Source of the DNA: Paraburkholderia sp. HP33-1
GTDB lineage: Bacteria; Pseudomonadota; Gammaproteobacteria; Burkholderiales; Burkholderiaceae
Assembly: GCF_021390595.1 (NCBI RefSeq)
Contig: NZ_JAJEJR010000001.1
Coordinates: 1,488,001 to 1,552,000 of the forward strand
Length of the DNA stretch: 64,000 nucleotides
Reading direction: 5' to 3'
Shown here: piece by piece, positions 27,875 to 36,184 of the stretch
How positions within the stretch are numbered: position 1 is the first letter of the stretch
Layout: every line of letters begins with the position of its first letter
Translations under genes and position numbers: made by a program
The notes under the pieces: generated by a model
Databases searched by the model: none
What the model was told of the DNA's origin: nothing
The model's input: the letters and a program-made list of their open reading frames with translations, nothing else

Positions 27875-28768
27875 TCAGGGCTGGACGATCAGCTCGCCGG
27901 AGCGCCCCGGAATTTCACCCCACGTAACAGGGTACGATGGCAGCGTGTCGCGGTCTAGCGTGGCGTAGTAATCGCCCATCGTCGCGAACGTGTGGCCCTG
28001 CGCGCGCCAGCCTTCGAGCAGTTGTTCGAACACCGGCGCGAGCTTCTGTCCTTCGAGTTCCGCGTGCAGCGTGAACACCTGGTCGTGCGGATTTTTTTCG
28101 GTCTGCTTCAGCATCCAGGCGGCAACGTTGTGCGTGTCGACACCGTCGACACCAAGCACCTCGTCGAGCGTGGGCAGCGTGGTCGGCATCTGCACGTGCG
28201 TGAGCGTCTTGCCGTCGACCACCGGCAGATACGGCGAGTGGCCGCGGCCGTCGGACGCGTAGCGCATGCCCCACGCGTCGATCTGCTCGAACGCGTGGCC
28301 GTTCATCTGCCAGCCCGCCGCGCCGTGCGTGACAGGCGGCGCGCCGAATATGTCGATGAAGCGCGCGTGGCTCTGCTGCATCTGTGCGACGGTCCACGCG
28401 CGATCTTTGGCGCGCACATTGTCCTGCCAGTACACGTGATCCCACGTATGGATGCCGCACTCGAAGCCGGCTTCGTGGATCGCGCGCATCTCGGCCGCGG
28501 CCTTCGCGCCGATGTCCGGACCGGGCAGCAGCACGCCGTACATCAGCTGCCTGACGCCGTAATGCTCGACCACCGACGTGCGCGACACCTTCTTCAGAAA
28601 GCCCGGCCGCAACACACGGCGCATCGCCCAACCGGTGTGGTCGGGCCCGAGGCTGAAGAGGAAGGTGGCGCGCGCCTTGAAGCGGTCGAAAATACGCGCG
28701 AGATTCGGCACGCCTTCGCGAGTGCCGCGCAGCGTGTCGACGTCGATCTTCAGGACGATGCGAGCCAA
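27875..28768 (-). CDS. arnD: ArnD-like 4-deoxy-4-formamidoarabinose-lipid deformylase
   Basis: Polysaccharide-deacetylase-fold enzyme that removes the formyl group from undecaprenyl-phosphate-linked formamido-arabinose in the Ara4N lipid A pathway. It is 297 residues. The N-terminus ARIVLKIDVDTLRGTREGVP matches ArnD (metal-binding Asp pair in DVD). GIHTWDHVYWQ gives the metal His motif. No ATG or GTG is available at the conserved N-terminus; the start is taken as TTG at 28768, right after the preceding gene. Last gene of the arn operon. Confidence 0.9.
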   Translation of the reverse strand: MARIVLKIDVDTLRGTREGVPNLARIFDRFKARATFLFSLGPDHTGWAMRRVLRPGFLKKVSRTSVVEHYGVRQLMYGVLLPGPDIGAKAAAEMRAIHEAGFECGIHTWDHVYWQDNVRAKDRAWTVAQMQQSHARFIDIFGAPPVTHGAAGWQMNGHAFEQIDAWGMRYASDGRGHSPYLPVVDGKTLTHVQMPTTLPTLDEVLGVDGVDTHNVAAWMLKQTEKNPHDQVFTLHAELEGQKLAPVFEQLLEGWRAQGHTFATMGDYYATLDRDTLPSYPVTWGEIPGRSGELIVQP

Positions 28769-28778
28769 GGCCCCGCCC

Positions 28779-29825
28779 TTATTGCTGTTCGACGAGTGCG
28801 CGGGCTTCCGCGACGTGGCCGCGATACGCTTCGAAAATCTTGCGCAGCGCTTCGTCGAAAGTCGACGTGGGGGCCCAGCTGAGTTCCTGCTTCGTGTTGT
28901 CGATCTTCGGCACGCGGTTCTGCACGTCCTGATAGCCGTTGCCGTAGTACGCGCCCGACGACGTTTCGACCAGTTGCACCTTCTTCGCCGAGTCCGCGTA
29001 TTCGGGGAATTCGGCCGCGAGTGCCAGCATCTTGTGCGCGAGTTCACGCACCGAGAAGTTGTTGGTCGGGTTGCCGATGTTGTAGATCTTGCCGGTGGCG
29101 ACACCGTCCTTGTTCTCGATGATCTTCATCAGCGCGCTGATGCCGTCGTCGATGTCCGTGAACGCGCGCTTCTGGGCACCGCCGTCGACGAGGCTGATGT
29201 TCTCGCCGCGCACGATGTGGCCGAGGAACTGCGTGACCACACGCGAGCTACCTTCCTTCGGCGTGTAGATCGAGTCGAGGCCCGGGCCGATCCAGTTGAA
29301 CGGACGGAACAGCGTGAAGTTCAGGCCTTCCATGCCGTAGCCCCAGATCACACGGTCCATCAGTTGCTTCGAGCAAGCGTAGATCCAGCGCGGCTTGTTG
29401 ATCGGTCCGTATGACAGCTGCGATTCTTCCGGATCGAACTGCTCGTCCGTGCACATGCCGTAAACCTCGGAGGTCGACGGAAACACGAGGTGCTTGCCGT
29501 ACTTGACGGCCGAACGCACGATCGGCAGGTTCGCCTCGAAGTCGAGTTCGAACACACGCAGCGGCTGCTTCACGTAGGTGGCGGGCGTGGCGATCGCGAC
29601 GAGCGGCAGAATCACATCGCACTTCTTGATGTGATATTCGACCCATTCCTTGTTGATCGTGATGTCGCCTTCGAAGAAGTGCATCCGCTCATGATTGACG
29701 AGGTCGCCGAGACGTTCGGTCTGCATGTCCATCCCGAACACTTCCCAGTCGGTCGTTTCGAGAATGCGTTTGGACAGGTGATGGCCGATGAAGCCATTCA
29801 CACCCAGAATCAGGACTTTTTTCAT
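28779..29825 (-). CDS. arnA: UDP-glucuronate oxidative decarboxylase (ArnA C-terminal half as separate gene)
   Basis: A 348-residue NAD-dependent SDR/epimerase-family enzyme converting UDP-glucuronate to UDP-4-keto-arabinose, equivalent to the dehydrogenase domain of enteric ArnA. Visible: GVNGFIGHHL cofactor motif, PSTSEVYGM and the catalytic YACSK (YxxxK). FRPFNWIGPGLDSIYTP is characteristic of the ArnA/UDP-xylose synthase group. It starts within the stop of the formyltransferase gene (4-base overlap), so the two ArnA activities are made as separate but coupled proteins. Confidence 0.93.
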   Translation of the reverse strand: MKKVLILGVNGFIGHHLSKRILETTDWEVFGMDMQTERLGDLVNHERMHFFEGDITINKEWVEYHIKKCDVILPLVAIATPATYVKQPLRVFELDFEANLPIVRSAVKYGKHLVFPSTSEVYGMCTDEQFDPEESQLSYGPINKPRWIYACSKQLMDRVIWGYGMEGLNFTLFRPFNWIGPGLDSIYTPKEGSSRVVTQFLGHIVRGENISLVDGGAQKRAFTDIDDGISALMKIIENKDGVATGKIYNIGNPTNNFSVRELAHKMLALAAEFPEYADSAKKVQLVETSSGAYYGNGYQDVQNRVPKIDNTKQELSWAPTSTFDEALRKIFEAYRGHVAEARALVEQQ

Positions 29826-30751
29826 GAATGAGTTTGGATGAGCTGGGCGAATTCCGCCGGACTGACGGCGGTCTCGCCGCCGTCGTGCTGGTGCCGCAAT
29901 TCGTGGATATTGATGGTGCGGCCGTCGCCGCAGATCGCGAAAACGGCATTATCGCTTACGTGCAGGCCCGGGGGCAAATCCGAGCGGAGCGCGCCGGGCG
30001 CCGCGAGACGCGCGCGCGCGACGATGAAACGCTGGCCGCCAACCTCCGTGAACGCGCCCGGATACGGCGGCGCGACCGCGCGGATCAGGTTGTAGACCTG
30101 CTGCGCGGGCTGATTCCAGTCGATGCGGCCGTCTTCCGGTTTGCGCCCGCCGTAGTAGCTGCCGTGCGCGAGATCGTTCGGCAGATGCGGCGCTTCGCCT
30201 GCGAGCAGCGCCGGCAGCACGCGCCAGAGCGTCTGCTCGGCGGCAACGGTGACCTTGTCGAACACCTGCGCGGCGGTGTCGTCGGGCAGGATCGGCACCG
30301 GAGTTTGCGCAATGATCGCACCCGCGTCGGGCTTCGCGGCCATTTCGTGCAGCGTCGCGCCGGTTTCGCTCTCGCCGTTGAGCACCGCCCAGTTGGTCGG
30401 CACGCGGCCGCGGTATTTCGGCAGCAGCGAACCGTGCATGTTGTAAGCGCCCCGTGCGGCAATCGCGAGCAGGTCGAGCGGCAACATGTGGCGGTAGTAG
30501 AACGAGAAGATGAAGTCCGGCCGCGCGGCGCTCACCGCGGCGCGCAGTTCCGGACTCTTCGGATCGGCCGGCGTGAGCACGGCGATACCGTGCTCGGCCG
30601 CCACCGATGCCACACTGCCGAACCAGATGTTCTCGCTCGGGTTGTCTTCGTGCGTGACGACGAGCGCCACGTCGACACCGCGCGCGAGCAGCACCTGCAG
30701 GCACCGCACCCCGACGTTGTGATACGCGAATACGACGGCGCGCGGCTTCAT
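29822..30751 (-). CDS. arnA: UDP-Ara4N formyltransferase (ArnA N-terminal half as separate gene)
   Basis: A 309-residue formyltransferase that N-formylates UDP-4-amino-4-deoxy-arabinose with 10-formyl-tetrahydrofolate. The active-site segment NMHGSLLPKYRGRVPTNWA holds the Asn and His, and ETGATLHEMAAKPDAGAI holds the Asp, of the family triad. The C-terminal OB-like domain (RIDWNQPAQQVYNLIRA) matches ArnA/methionyl-tRNA formyltransferase architecture. It overlaps arnC upstream and the decarboxylase downstream by four bases each. Confidence 0.92.
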   Translation of the reverse strand: MKPRAVVFAYHNVGVRCLQVLLARGVDVALVVTHEDNPSENIWFGSVASVAAEHGIAVLTPADPKSPELRAAVSAARPDFIFSFYYRHMLPLDLLAIAARGAYNMHGSLLPKYRGRVPTNWAVLNGESETGATLHEMAAKPDAGAIIAQTPVPILPDDTAAQVFDKVTVAAEQTLWRVLPALLAGEAPHLPNDLAHGSYYGGRKPEDGRIDWNQPAQQVYNLIRAVAPPYPGAFTEVGGQRFIVARARLAAPGALRSDLPPGLHVSDNAVFAICGDGRTINIHELRHQHDGGETAVSPAEFAQLIQTHS

Positions 30752-31791
30752 GGAGTGCGCCCCTGATCGGCGACCGGCACCGGCTGCACGCCCTGCACGA
30801 CGGTCTGACGCGGCGCTTCGGCGATGGCCGCGCCTTCGCGTTCTTCGAGAATGGTCTGCACGAGGTAACGCGGCCGCGCACGCACCTGCTGATAGATCCG
30901 GCCGATGTATTCACCGAGCAGGCCGAGCGCGAAGATGATCACGCCGAGCAGGAAGAACGTGATGGCAAACAGCGTGAACACACCTTGCACTTCCGCGCCG
31001 ATGATGAAGCGGCGAATCAGCAGCAGGACGAACAGCGCCGCGGACCCCAGCGACAGGATCACGCCGATGAACGACAACCATTGCAGCGGCACCACCGAGA
31101 AGCCGGTGACGAGGTCGAAATTCAGACGGATCAGCGAGTACAGCGAGTACTTCGATTCGCCGGCGAAGCGTTCTTCGTGCGCGACCTCGATTTCCACCGG
31201 GTTCTGCGCGAACGTGTAGGCGAGCGCCGGAATGAACGTGTTGATCTCGCCGCAGCGGTTGATCGTATCGATGATGTGGCGGCTGTACGCGCGCAGCATG
31301 CAGCCCTGGTCGGTCATCTTGATGCGGGTGATGCGCTCGCGCAGCTGATTCATCGCGCGCGACGCCTTGCGGCGCCACAGGCTGTCCTGGCGCTGCCGGC
31401 GGATCGTGCCGACGTAGTCGAAGCCCTCGCGCATTTTCGCGACGAGCTTGCCGATTTCCTCGGGCGGATTCTGCAGGTCGGCGTCGAGCGTGATCACGAT
31501 GTCGCCGCGCGACTGCTCGAAGCCTGCCAGGATCGCCATGTGCTGGCCGTAATTGCCGTTCAGCAGGATCACGCGCGTCGTGTCGGGGCGCACGCGGAAC
31601 TGCTCGGCGAGCAGCGCGGCGGATTTGTCGCGGCTGCCGTCGTTGATGAAGATCACTTCATAACCGGTGCCGAGCGCGTCGAGCGCCGGATAGAGGCGCG
31701 CGAACAGCGCGGCCAGTCCGGCTTCCTCGTTGTACACCGGAATGATGATCGACACTTCCGGTGCGACGGCGCGATGTTCCGAATAAGTCAT
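30748..31791 (-). CDS. arnC: Undecaprenyl-phosphate Ara4-formyl-N transferase (GT2)
   Basis: Family 2 glycosyltransferase, 347 residues, that attaches formamido-arabinose to undecaprenyl phosphate at the inner membrane. The N-terminal GT-A domain has SIIIPVYNEEAGLAALF and the metal motif TLDADLQNPPEE. Two C-terminal membrane segments (LSFIGVILSLGSAALFVLLL and FTLFAITFFLLGVIIFALG) anchor it. Six bases separate it from arnB, and the stop overlaps the formyltransferase start. Confidence 0.94.
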   Translation of the reverse strand: MTYSEHRAVAPEVSIIIPVYNEEAGLAALFARLYPALDALGTGYEVIFINDGSRDKSAALLAEQFRVRPDTTRVILLNGNYGQHMAILAGFEQSRGDIVITLDADLQNPPEEIGKLVAKMREGFDYVGTIRRQRQDSLWRRKASRAMNQLRERITRIKMTDQGCMLRAYSRHIIDTINRCGEINTFIPALAYTFAQNPVEIEVAHEERFAGESKYSLYSLIRLNFDLVTGFSVVPLQWLSFIGVILSLGSAALFVLLLIRRFIIGAEVQGVFTLFAITFFLLGVIIFALGLLGEYIGRIYQQVRARPRYLVQTILEEREGAAIAEAPRQTVVQGVQPVPVADQGRTP

Positions 31792-31797
31792 GTCCGC

Positions 31798-32949
31798 TTA
31801 CTTTCCGTAGTGTTCGCAAATTTCGTTGACCGCACGGCACACGCGCTCGACATCGCTTTCGTTCATCAGCGTGAAGAGCGGCAGCGTGACGTTGGAGGCG
31901 CCGAAGCGCTCCGCGTGCGGGAACATGCCTTCCTTGAAGCCGCGGGCGCGGTACAGGGAAAAGAGGTGCAGCGCGGGGTAGTGCACGCCCGAACCGATGC
32001 CGCGTTCTTTCAATTCACCCATGAAGCCGGCGCGATCGATCGACAGTTTTTCGAGCGGCAGCGTGATCTGGAACATGTGCCAGTTGCTGTTTTCGAAGTC
32101 GGCGAACGGCAGGCCGACGCCGAGCTTCACGGCCGCGCCGCCTTCGAGCTGCGCGAAGTACGCGCGCACGAGCTTTTTGCGCTGCGCGATGAAGCGCGCG
32201 AGATGCGGCAGCTGGCCGAGGCCGACGCGCGCGGCGACGTCGGTCAGGTTGTATTTGCCGCCGAGCACGTCGCAGTCCATGCCGTCGAAGCCGGTGCGCG
32301 TGATGCCCTGCAGGCGGTACTTCTGGGCGAGCACCGCTTCTTCCTCGTTGTTCAGCACGAGCGCGCCGCCTTCGATCGACGTCAGGTTCTTGTTCGCGTG
32401 GAAGCTGAACGACACGATGTCGCCGAGTTTGCCGATGCGCTCGCCGTTCCAGCTGGAGCCGAACGCCTGCGCGGCGTCTTCGATCACGCGCAGATTGTGC
32501 GCGCGGGCGATCGCGTACAGGCGGTCCATGTCGACCGGGAGGCCGGACAGGTACACCGGCAAGAGCGCCTTGGTGCGCGGCGTGATCGCTTTTTCGAGCA
32601 GGTCGAGATCGATGTTGCGCGTGACCGGGTCGATGTCGGCGAATACCGGCATCGCGCCGGTTTCGAGGATCACGTTGCTGGTCGACACCCAGGTGGCCGG
32701 CGTCGTGATGACTTCGTCGCCGGGACCGACGCCGGCGAGGCGCAGGCCGATTTCGAGCGTCGCGGTGCCGGAATTGAAGGTGCGCACCGGACGGCCGCCA
32801 CAGAACTCGGAGAGCGCGGCCTCGAACTTCTGGTTCTGCGGGCCGGTGGTGATCCAGCCGGAGCGCAGCACGTCGGCGACGCCCTGGATCGTTTCTTCAT
32901 CGATCTCGGGTTTGACAAACGGCAAAAACGGGACTTTTGACTGGCTCAT
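31798..32949 (-). CDS. arnB: UDP-4-amino-4-deoxy-arabinose aminotransferase (DegT/DnrJ/EryC1)
   Basis: PLP enzyme that aminates UDP-4-keto-arabinose with glutamate, 383 residues. The PLP lysine is in SFHANKNLTSIEGG, and EDAAQAFGS holds the conserved Asp. ArnB-like N-terminus: PFLPFVKPEIDEETIQGV. The ATG at 32949 (MSQSKVPF) is chosen; an 18-codon in-frame extension upstream is possible but has no better ribosome site. Confidence 0.93.
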   Translation of the reverse strand: MSQSKVPFLPFVKPEIDEETIQGVADVLRSGWITTGPQNQKFEAALSEFCGGRPVRTFNSGTATLEIGLRLAGVGPGDEVITTPATWVSTSNVILETGAMPVFADIDPVTRNIDLDLLEKAITPRTKALLPVYLSGLPVDMDRLYAIARAHNLRVIEDAAQAFGSSWNGERIGKLGDIVSFSFHANKNLTSIEGGALVLNNEEEAVLAQKYRLQGITRTGFDGMDCDVLGGKYNLTDVAARVGLGQLPHLARFIAQRKKLVRAYFAQLEGGAAVKLGVGLPFADFENSNWHMFQITLPLEKLSIDRAGFMGELKERGIGSGVHYPALHLFSLYRARGFKEGMFPHAERFGASNVTLPLFTLMNESDVERVCRAVNEICEHYGK

Positions 32950-33123
32950 GAATGCATCGCTCGATTGAAAGGGGTGCGGCCCGACGGGCGCGAAGTAAAC
33001 CACAAACTACGCGCAAACCCAAGGCCGCGGCTGAAAAAAGCCAACCGGACAGCTTACCGCGGCTAACCTTACGTCAGGCTTAGGCGGCTCTTGCGCCGCC
33101 CGGGTTCCTGCGCGGGGCAAGGC

Positions 33124-33495
33124 CTAGCTGCGCGCGAGCACGACCACGCCGACGAGGATGATGCCGATGCCGACCAGCTTCTGCACCGACATCACTTCGC
33201 CGAACAGGTACCACGCGGCGACCGCATTGACGACGTAGCCAAGCGACAGCATCGGATAGGCGATCGACACATCCACGCGCGACAGCCCGATGATCCAAAC
33301 TGCCACGCTGATCACGTAGCAGGCGAGCCCGCCGATGATTGGCGGCTGGGTTGCCAGCTTGAAGCCGATGGGCAGGATGTTCGCACGGGTGAATTCGAAG
33401 TGTCCAACGGCATTCGTACCGGCTTTGAGCAACAGTTGCGCGCCGGCGTTCAGCGTGACGCCGGCGAGGATGCAGAAGAGGGAAATCGGGTTCAT
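33124..33495 (-). CDS. Small four-helix membrane protein, Ara4N-lipid flippase candidate (ArnE/F-like, SMR/EamA fold)
   Basis: A 123-residue protein with four hydrophobic segments and an SMR/EamA-like pattern (VDVSIAYPMLSLGYVVNAVAA; GIGIILVGVVVLARS). Its place between arnT and arnB points to flipping of undecaprenyl-phosphate-Ara4N across the inner membrane, the job of the ArnE/ArnF pair in enterics. Only one such gene is present here, so a homodimer, or a partner encoded elsewhere, is inferred. Confidence 0.82.
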   Translation of the reverse strand: MNPISLFCILAGVTLNAGAQLLLKAGTNAVGHFEFTRANILPIGFKLATQPPIIGGLACYVISVAVWIIGLSRVDVSIAYPMLSLGYVVNAVAAWYLFGEVMSVQKLVGIGIILVGVVVLARS

Positions 33496-33519
33496 CGAAC
33501 GGTCCGGTTCTCGAAATGG

Positions 33520-35265
33520 TTATGGTTTTGTCGCGGGCGTAGAGGCGCCGGCCGGAGCCGCGTCGGTGAGCGGCTTCATGACCACCACGCGACGCGGGTC
33601 GCGCGCGATCACCTGCATCGGCACGCCTTGCTTCACCAGACGGTCGTAAGTCGGCGGCGGAATCAACGCGAGGGCATAGCGATCGGCCCTCCAGCGCTCG
33701 ATCCAGGCGTCGAGTGTCGGCACCCATTTTTGCGGCTCGACGGAGACGCCGAACGCGAGCTCGTCCGGGTGCGCGACCATGATCATCGTGTGGCCGACGT
33801 AGAACGGCAGCGTATGGTCGAGCACGCCGACCGAGTAGAACGGCGTGTCGGGCGGCAGTTTCGCGAGCTCGGCCTTGATCGCGGGCGCGAGCGGCGCGCC
33901 GGAGCTCAGGCGGCCGAAGACGTCGTGGCCGGTGCCGGCGATCGTGCCGAGCAGCACCCACCCCGCGCCGAACGCGGCGAGGCTGCCGAGGCCGATCCGG
34001 GCGCTGGCGCTCGTGCCGCCCTGGCCGCGGCGGTTCAGCCACAGCGCGAACAGCGTGAGCACGAACGCGACGGCCAGCGCGGCGAGCACCCACACACGGA
34101 ACGCGGCGTACAACTCGGCCGGATTGCGCTCGGTGCCAAAACGCGGCAGGAATAGCGCCGCGATCGCTGCGACCACGAGAAACAGCGTGTATCCCGTCAG
34201 ATGGCGACGCCACTGCTCGCGCGTGACGAGCGGCAGATACATGCCGATCAGCATCGCGATCGGCGGCGCGATCGGCAGCGTATAGGACAGCAGTTTCGAG
34301 TGCGAGGCGCTGAAGAACAGGAAGATGAAGACGATCCACGTGAGCATCAGCGTGACCGGCGCGAAGCCGTTCGGCTGGCGCGGCTGGCGCCACGCGTGGC
34401 GCACGCTCTGCACGGTCACCGACAGCCACGGCAGGAAGCCCACGAGCAACACCGGCACGAAGTAGTAGAACGGGCCGGGGCGATTCTGCTCGGGCGTCAG
34501 ATAGCGCTCGAACTGCTGGACGATGAAGAAGAAGTTCAGGAATTCCGGATTGCGTTGCTGCACGAGCACGAACCACGGCGTCACGATTGCGAAAAAGACG
34601 ATCAGACCGCTCACCAGATGCAGGCGCTTCCAGAGCGCCCAGTCGCGCGCGATCACCGTGTAGAGCACGAGCACCGCGCCCGGCAGGATCAGCCCGACGA
34701 GGCCCTTGGACAGCACGGCCAGCGCCATCGACGCCCAGCACACCCACATCCAGCCGCGCACGCACGAAGGCCGCAGGTTGGGGCGCTGCGCGAGCAGCAG
34801 CGCGCACAGCGTGAGCGCCATCCAGAACGACAGGCCCATGTCGAGCGTGTTGAAGTGGCCCATCAGGTTCCAGTACGGCGAGCAGGCGAGCACGAGCGCC
34901 GCGAACACGCCGGTCGCCGCATTGAACACGCGCGCGCCGGTGAAGCCGATCAGCAGCACGCCGGCGAAGCCCGTCAGCGCGGTGTAAAGGCGTGCCTGCC
35001 ATTCGCCGATGCCGAACCATGCGAACGTCAGCGCGTTCGCCCAGGTTTGCAGCGGCGGCTTCTCGAAATACTTGTAAGCGTTGTAGCGCGGCGTGATCCA
35101 GTCGCCGGTCAGGAACATCTCGCGCGCCATTTCAGCGTAGCGGCCTTCGTCGCTCGGCAGCAGATGGCGCCAGCCGAGCGGGACGAACCAGATCACGGCG
35201 AGAACCAGCACCAGCAACAGGATCGCGGTGCGGTTGAGCGGTAGCCTCGACGGCGTATCGTTCAT
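33520..35265 (-). CDS. arnT: Ara4N transferase ArnT (GT83/GT39-like integral membrane glycosyltransferase)
   Basis: Transfers Ara4N from its lipid carrier to lipid A on the periplasmic face, which raises resistance to polymyxin and cationic peptides. It is 581 residues, with about a dozen membrane helices and a periplasmic C-terminal domain. The first periplasmic loop has the catalytic motif LPSDEGRYAEMAREM, and KYFEKPPLQTWANALTF follows. The ATG at 35265 has AAAAGG nine bases upstream; a TTG three codons earlier is less likely. It precedes the flippase gene by 24 bases. Confidence 0.93.
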   Translation of the reverse strand: MNDTPSRLPLNRTAILLLVLVLAVIWFVPLGWRHLLPSDEGRYAEMAREMFLTGDWITPRYNAYKYFEKPPLQTWANALTFAWFGIGEWQARLYTALTGFAGVLLIGFTGARVFNAATGVFAALVLACSPYWNLMGHFNTLDMGLSFWMALTLCALLLAQRPNLRPSCVRGWMWVCWASMALAVLSKGLVGLILPGAVLVLYTVIARDWALWKRLHLVSGLIVFFAIVTPWFVLVQQRNPEFLNFFFIVQQFERYLTPEQNRPGPFYYFVPVLLVGFLPWLSVTVQSVRHAWRQPRQPNGFAPVTLMLTWIVFIFLFFSASHSKLLSYTLPIAPPIAMLIGMYLPLVTREQWRRHLTGYTLFLVVAAIAALFLPRFGTERNPAELYAAFRVWVLAALAVAFVLTLFALWLNRRGQGGTSASARIGLGSLAAFGAGWVLLGTIAGTGHDVFGRLSSGAPLAPAIKAELAKLPPDTPFYSVGVLDHTLPFYVGHTMIMVAHPDELAFGVSVEPQKWVPTLDAWIERWRADRYALALIPPPTYDRLVKQGVPMQVIARDPRRVVVMKPLTDAAPAGASTPATKP

Positions 35266-35342
35266 GAATTTCAACCTTTTGTTATCGACAGCGTGCGCAC
35301 GGGCGCGGCGCTGGGTCCGGAACGACGGAGCGCCCGACGCGC

Positions 35343-35717
35343 TCAGGCTTCGATCAGCAATGCGGCCGCGACCTTGCGGCCCTCGGCCATCAGAATGTTG
35401 TAGGTACGGCAGGCAGCCTTGAAGTCCATCGTTTCGACGCCGATGCGTTTCGCCGTGAGCGCGGCGGTCAGGCGCGGATGCGGAAAGCGCAGCCGCTCGC
35501 CGCTGCCGAACACGACCACTTCGGGCGCGGCGTCGACCAGCATCGCGAAATGCTCGGCGCTCAACTGCTCGAACGACGAGACGGGCCAGGGAATGACCGG
35601 CGCGTCCGGCAGCACGAGAATGCTGCCCGCGTGACGCACCAGATTGATTTCGACGTAGTCGGCGCCGTAGCCGGTCACGGTATTCAGCGCGCCGCTGGAA
35701 TCCTGATGTAATTTCAA
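35343..35717 (-). CDS. Mth938-like domain (DUF498) protein
   Basis: A small 124-residue protein (LKLHQDSSGALNTVTGYGAD; LVLPDAPVIPWPV; PEVVVFGSGERLRFPHPRL; GVETMDFKAACRTYNILMAE) typical of the Mth938/NDUFAF3-like fold. The biochemical role is not established; some relatives act in respiratory complex assembly. It starts with TTG at 35717 behind GGAAA, since upstream in-frame sequence is not family-like. It lies 77 bases before arnT on the same strand and could share its transcript. Confidence 0.85.
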   Translation of the reverse strand: MKLHQDSSGALNTVTGYGADYVEINLVRHAGSILVLPDAPVIPWPVSSFEQLSAEHFAMLVDAAPEVVVFGSGERLRFPHPRLTAALTAKRIGVETMDFKAACRTYNILMAEGRKVAAALLIEA

Positions 35718-36184
35718 ATTGGTTTTCCGAAGTCGTCGTGAGACGTCATGCGTGTTGCCGGCCTGGCTGCACGTCGTACAGGCCGCGTGGTTCGACGCGT
35801 GTGACACACGAGAAGGCCGAAAAGGCTTGCCGTTGCGGGTGGTGCATTGCGGAAGTCGGCCAAAATCCGCTAAATTATAGCTTTTTAGCCGCCTTGCGGC
35901 GCCCCTCGCTCAAGTGTCGCCACAAGCCGCGCTGGGCGCACCGGCGTGGCCCACCGGCTACCTGTGTTGGCATCGCCCGCTTTTGCTGCGATTTTTTCCC
36001 GCGCCCGAACCCGGAAAGCCGCGGCGGTTCGACAGTTCGACCCCATTTCGCGGTTGGCCGCCGTCGCCGGCGCCGCTGCGTCCGAATTCCCCGTAGCGGT
36101 GAATCTGAGCGGCCCGGCGTCGTCAGCCGGGCTCCCGTTTGCCCAAGGTTTGCCCCAGCCATCAACCAGGATGAAGTGCCCGCC
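35718..36184. other. Divergent gap with long leader upstream of alaC
   Basis: A 467-base region between the Mth938-like gene and alaC. A possible plus-strand promoter (35847-35876) is followed by a small hairpin GCCGC-CTT-GCGGC (35888-35900) and about 300 bases of GC-rich sequence before the alaC GTG. An open frame runs through it in phase with alaC but has no recognisable protein sequence. Confidence 0.45.
35847..35876 (+). promoter_or_regulatory. Possible promoter upstream of alaC-hom-thrC
   Basis: TTGCGG (35847-35852), an 18-base spacer, then TAAATT (35871-35876), overlapping the most AT-rich patch of the gap. If used, the leader is about 300 bases. Confidence 0.3.

Noticed and set aside
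30985..32940. 651-codon plus-strand open frame opposite arnC-arnB
   Set aside because: Antisense shadow of arn genes, with composition typical of reverse-strand reading in high-GC coding DNA.
33080..35020. 646-codon minus-strand frame overlapping arnT and its flippase gene
   Set aside because: Same-strand frame-shifted reading of arnT; the arginine-rich sequence lacks membrane helices or motifs.
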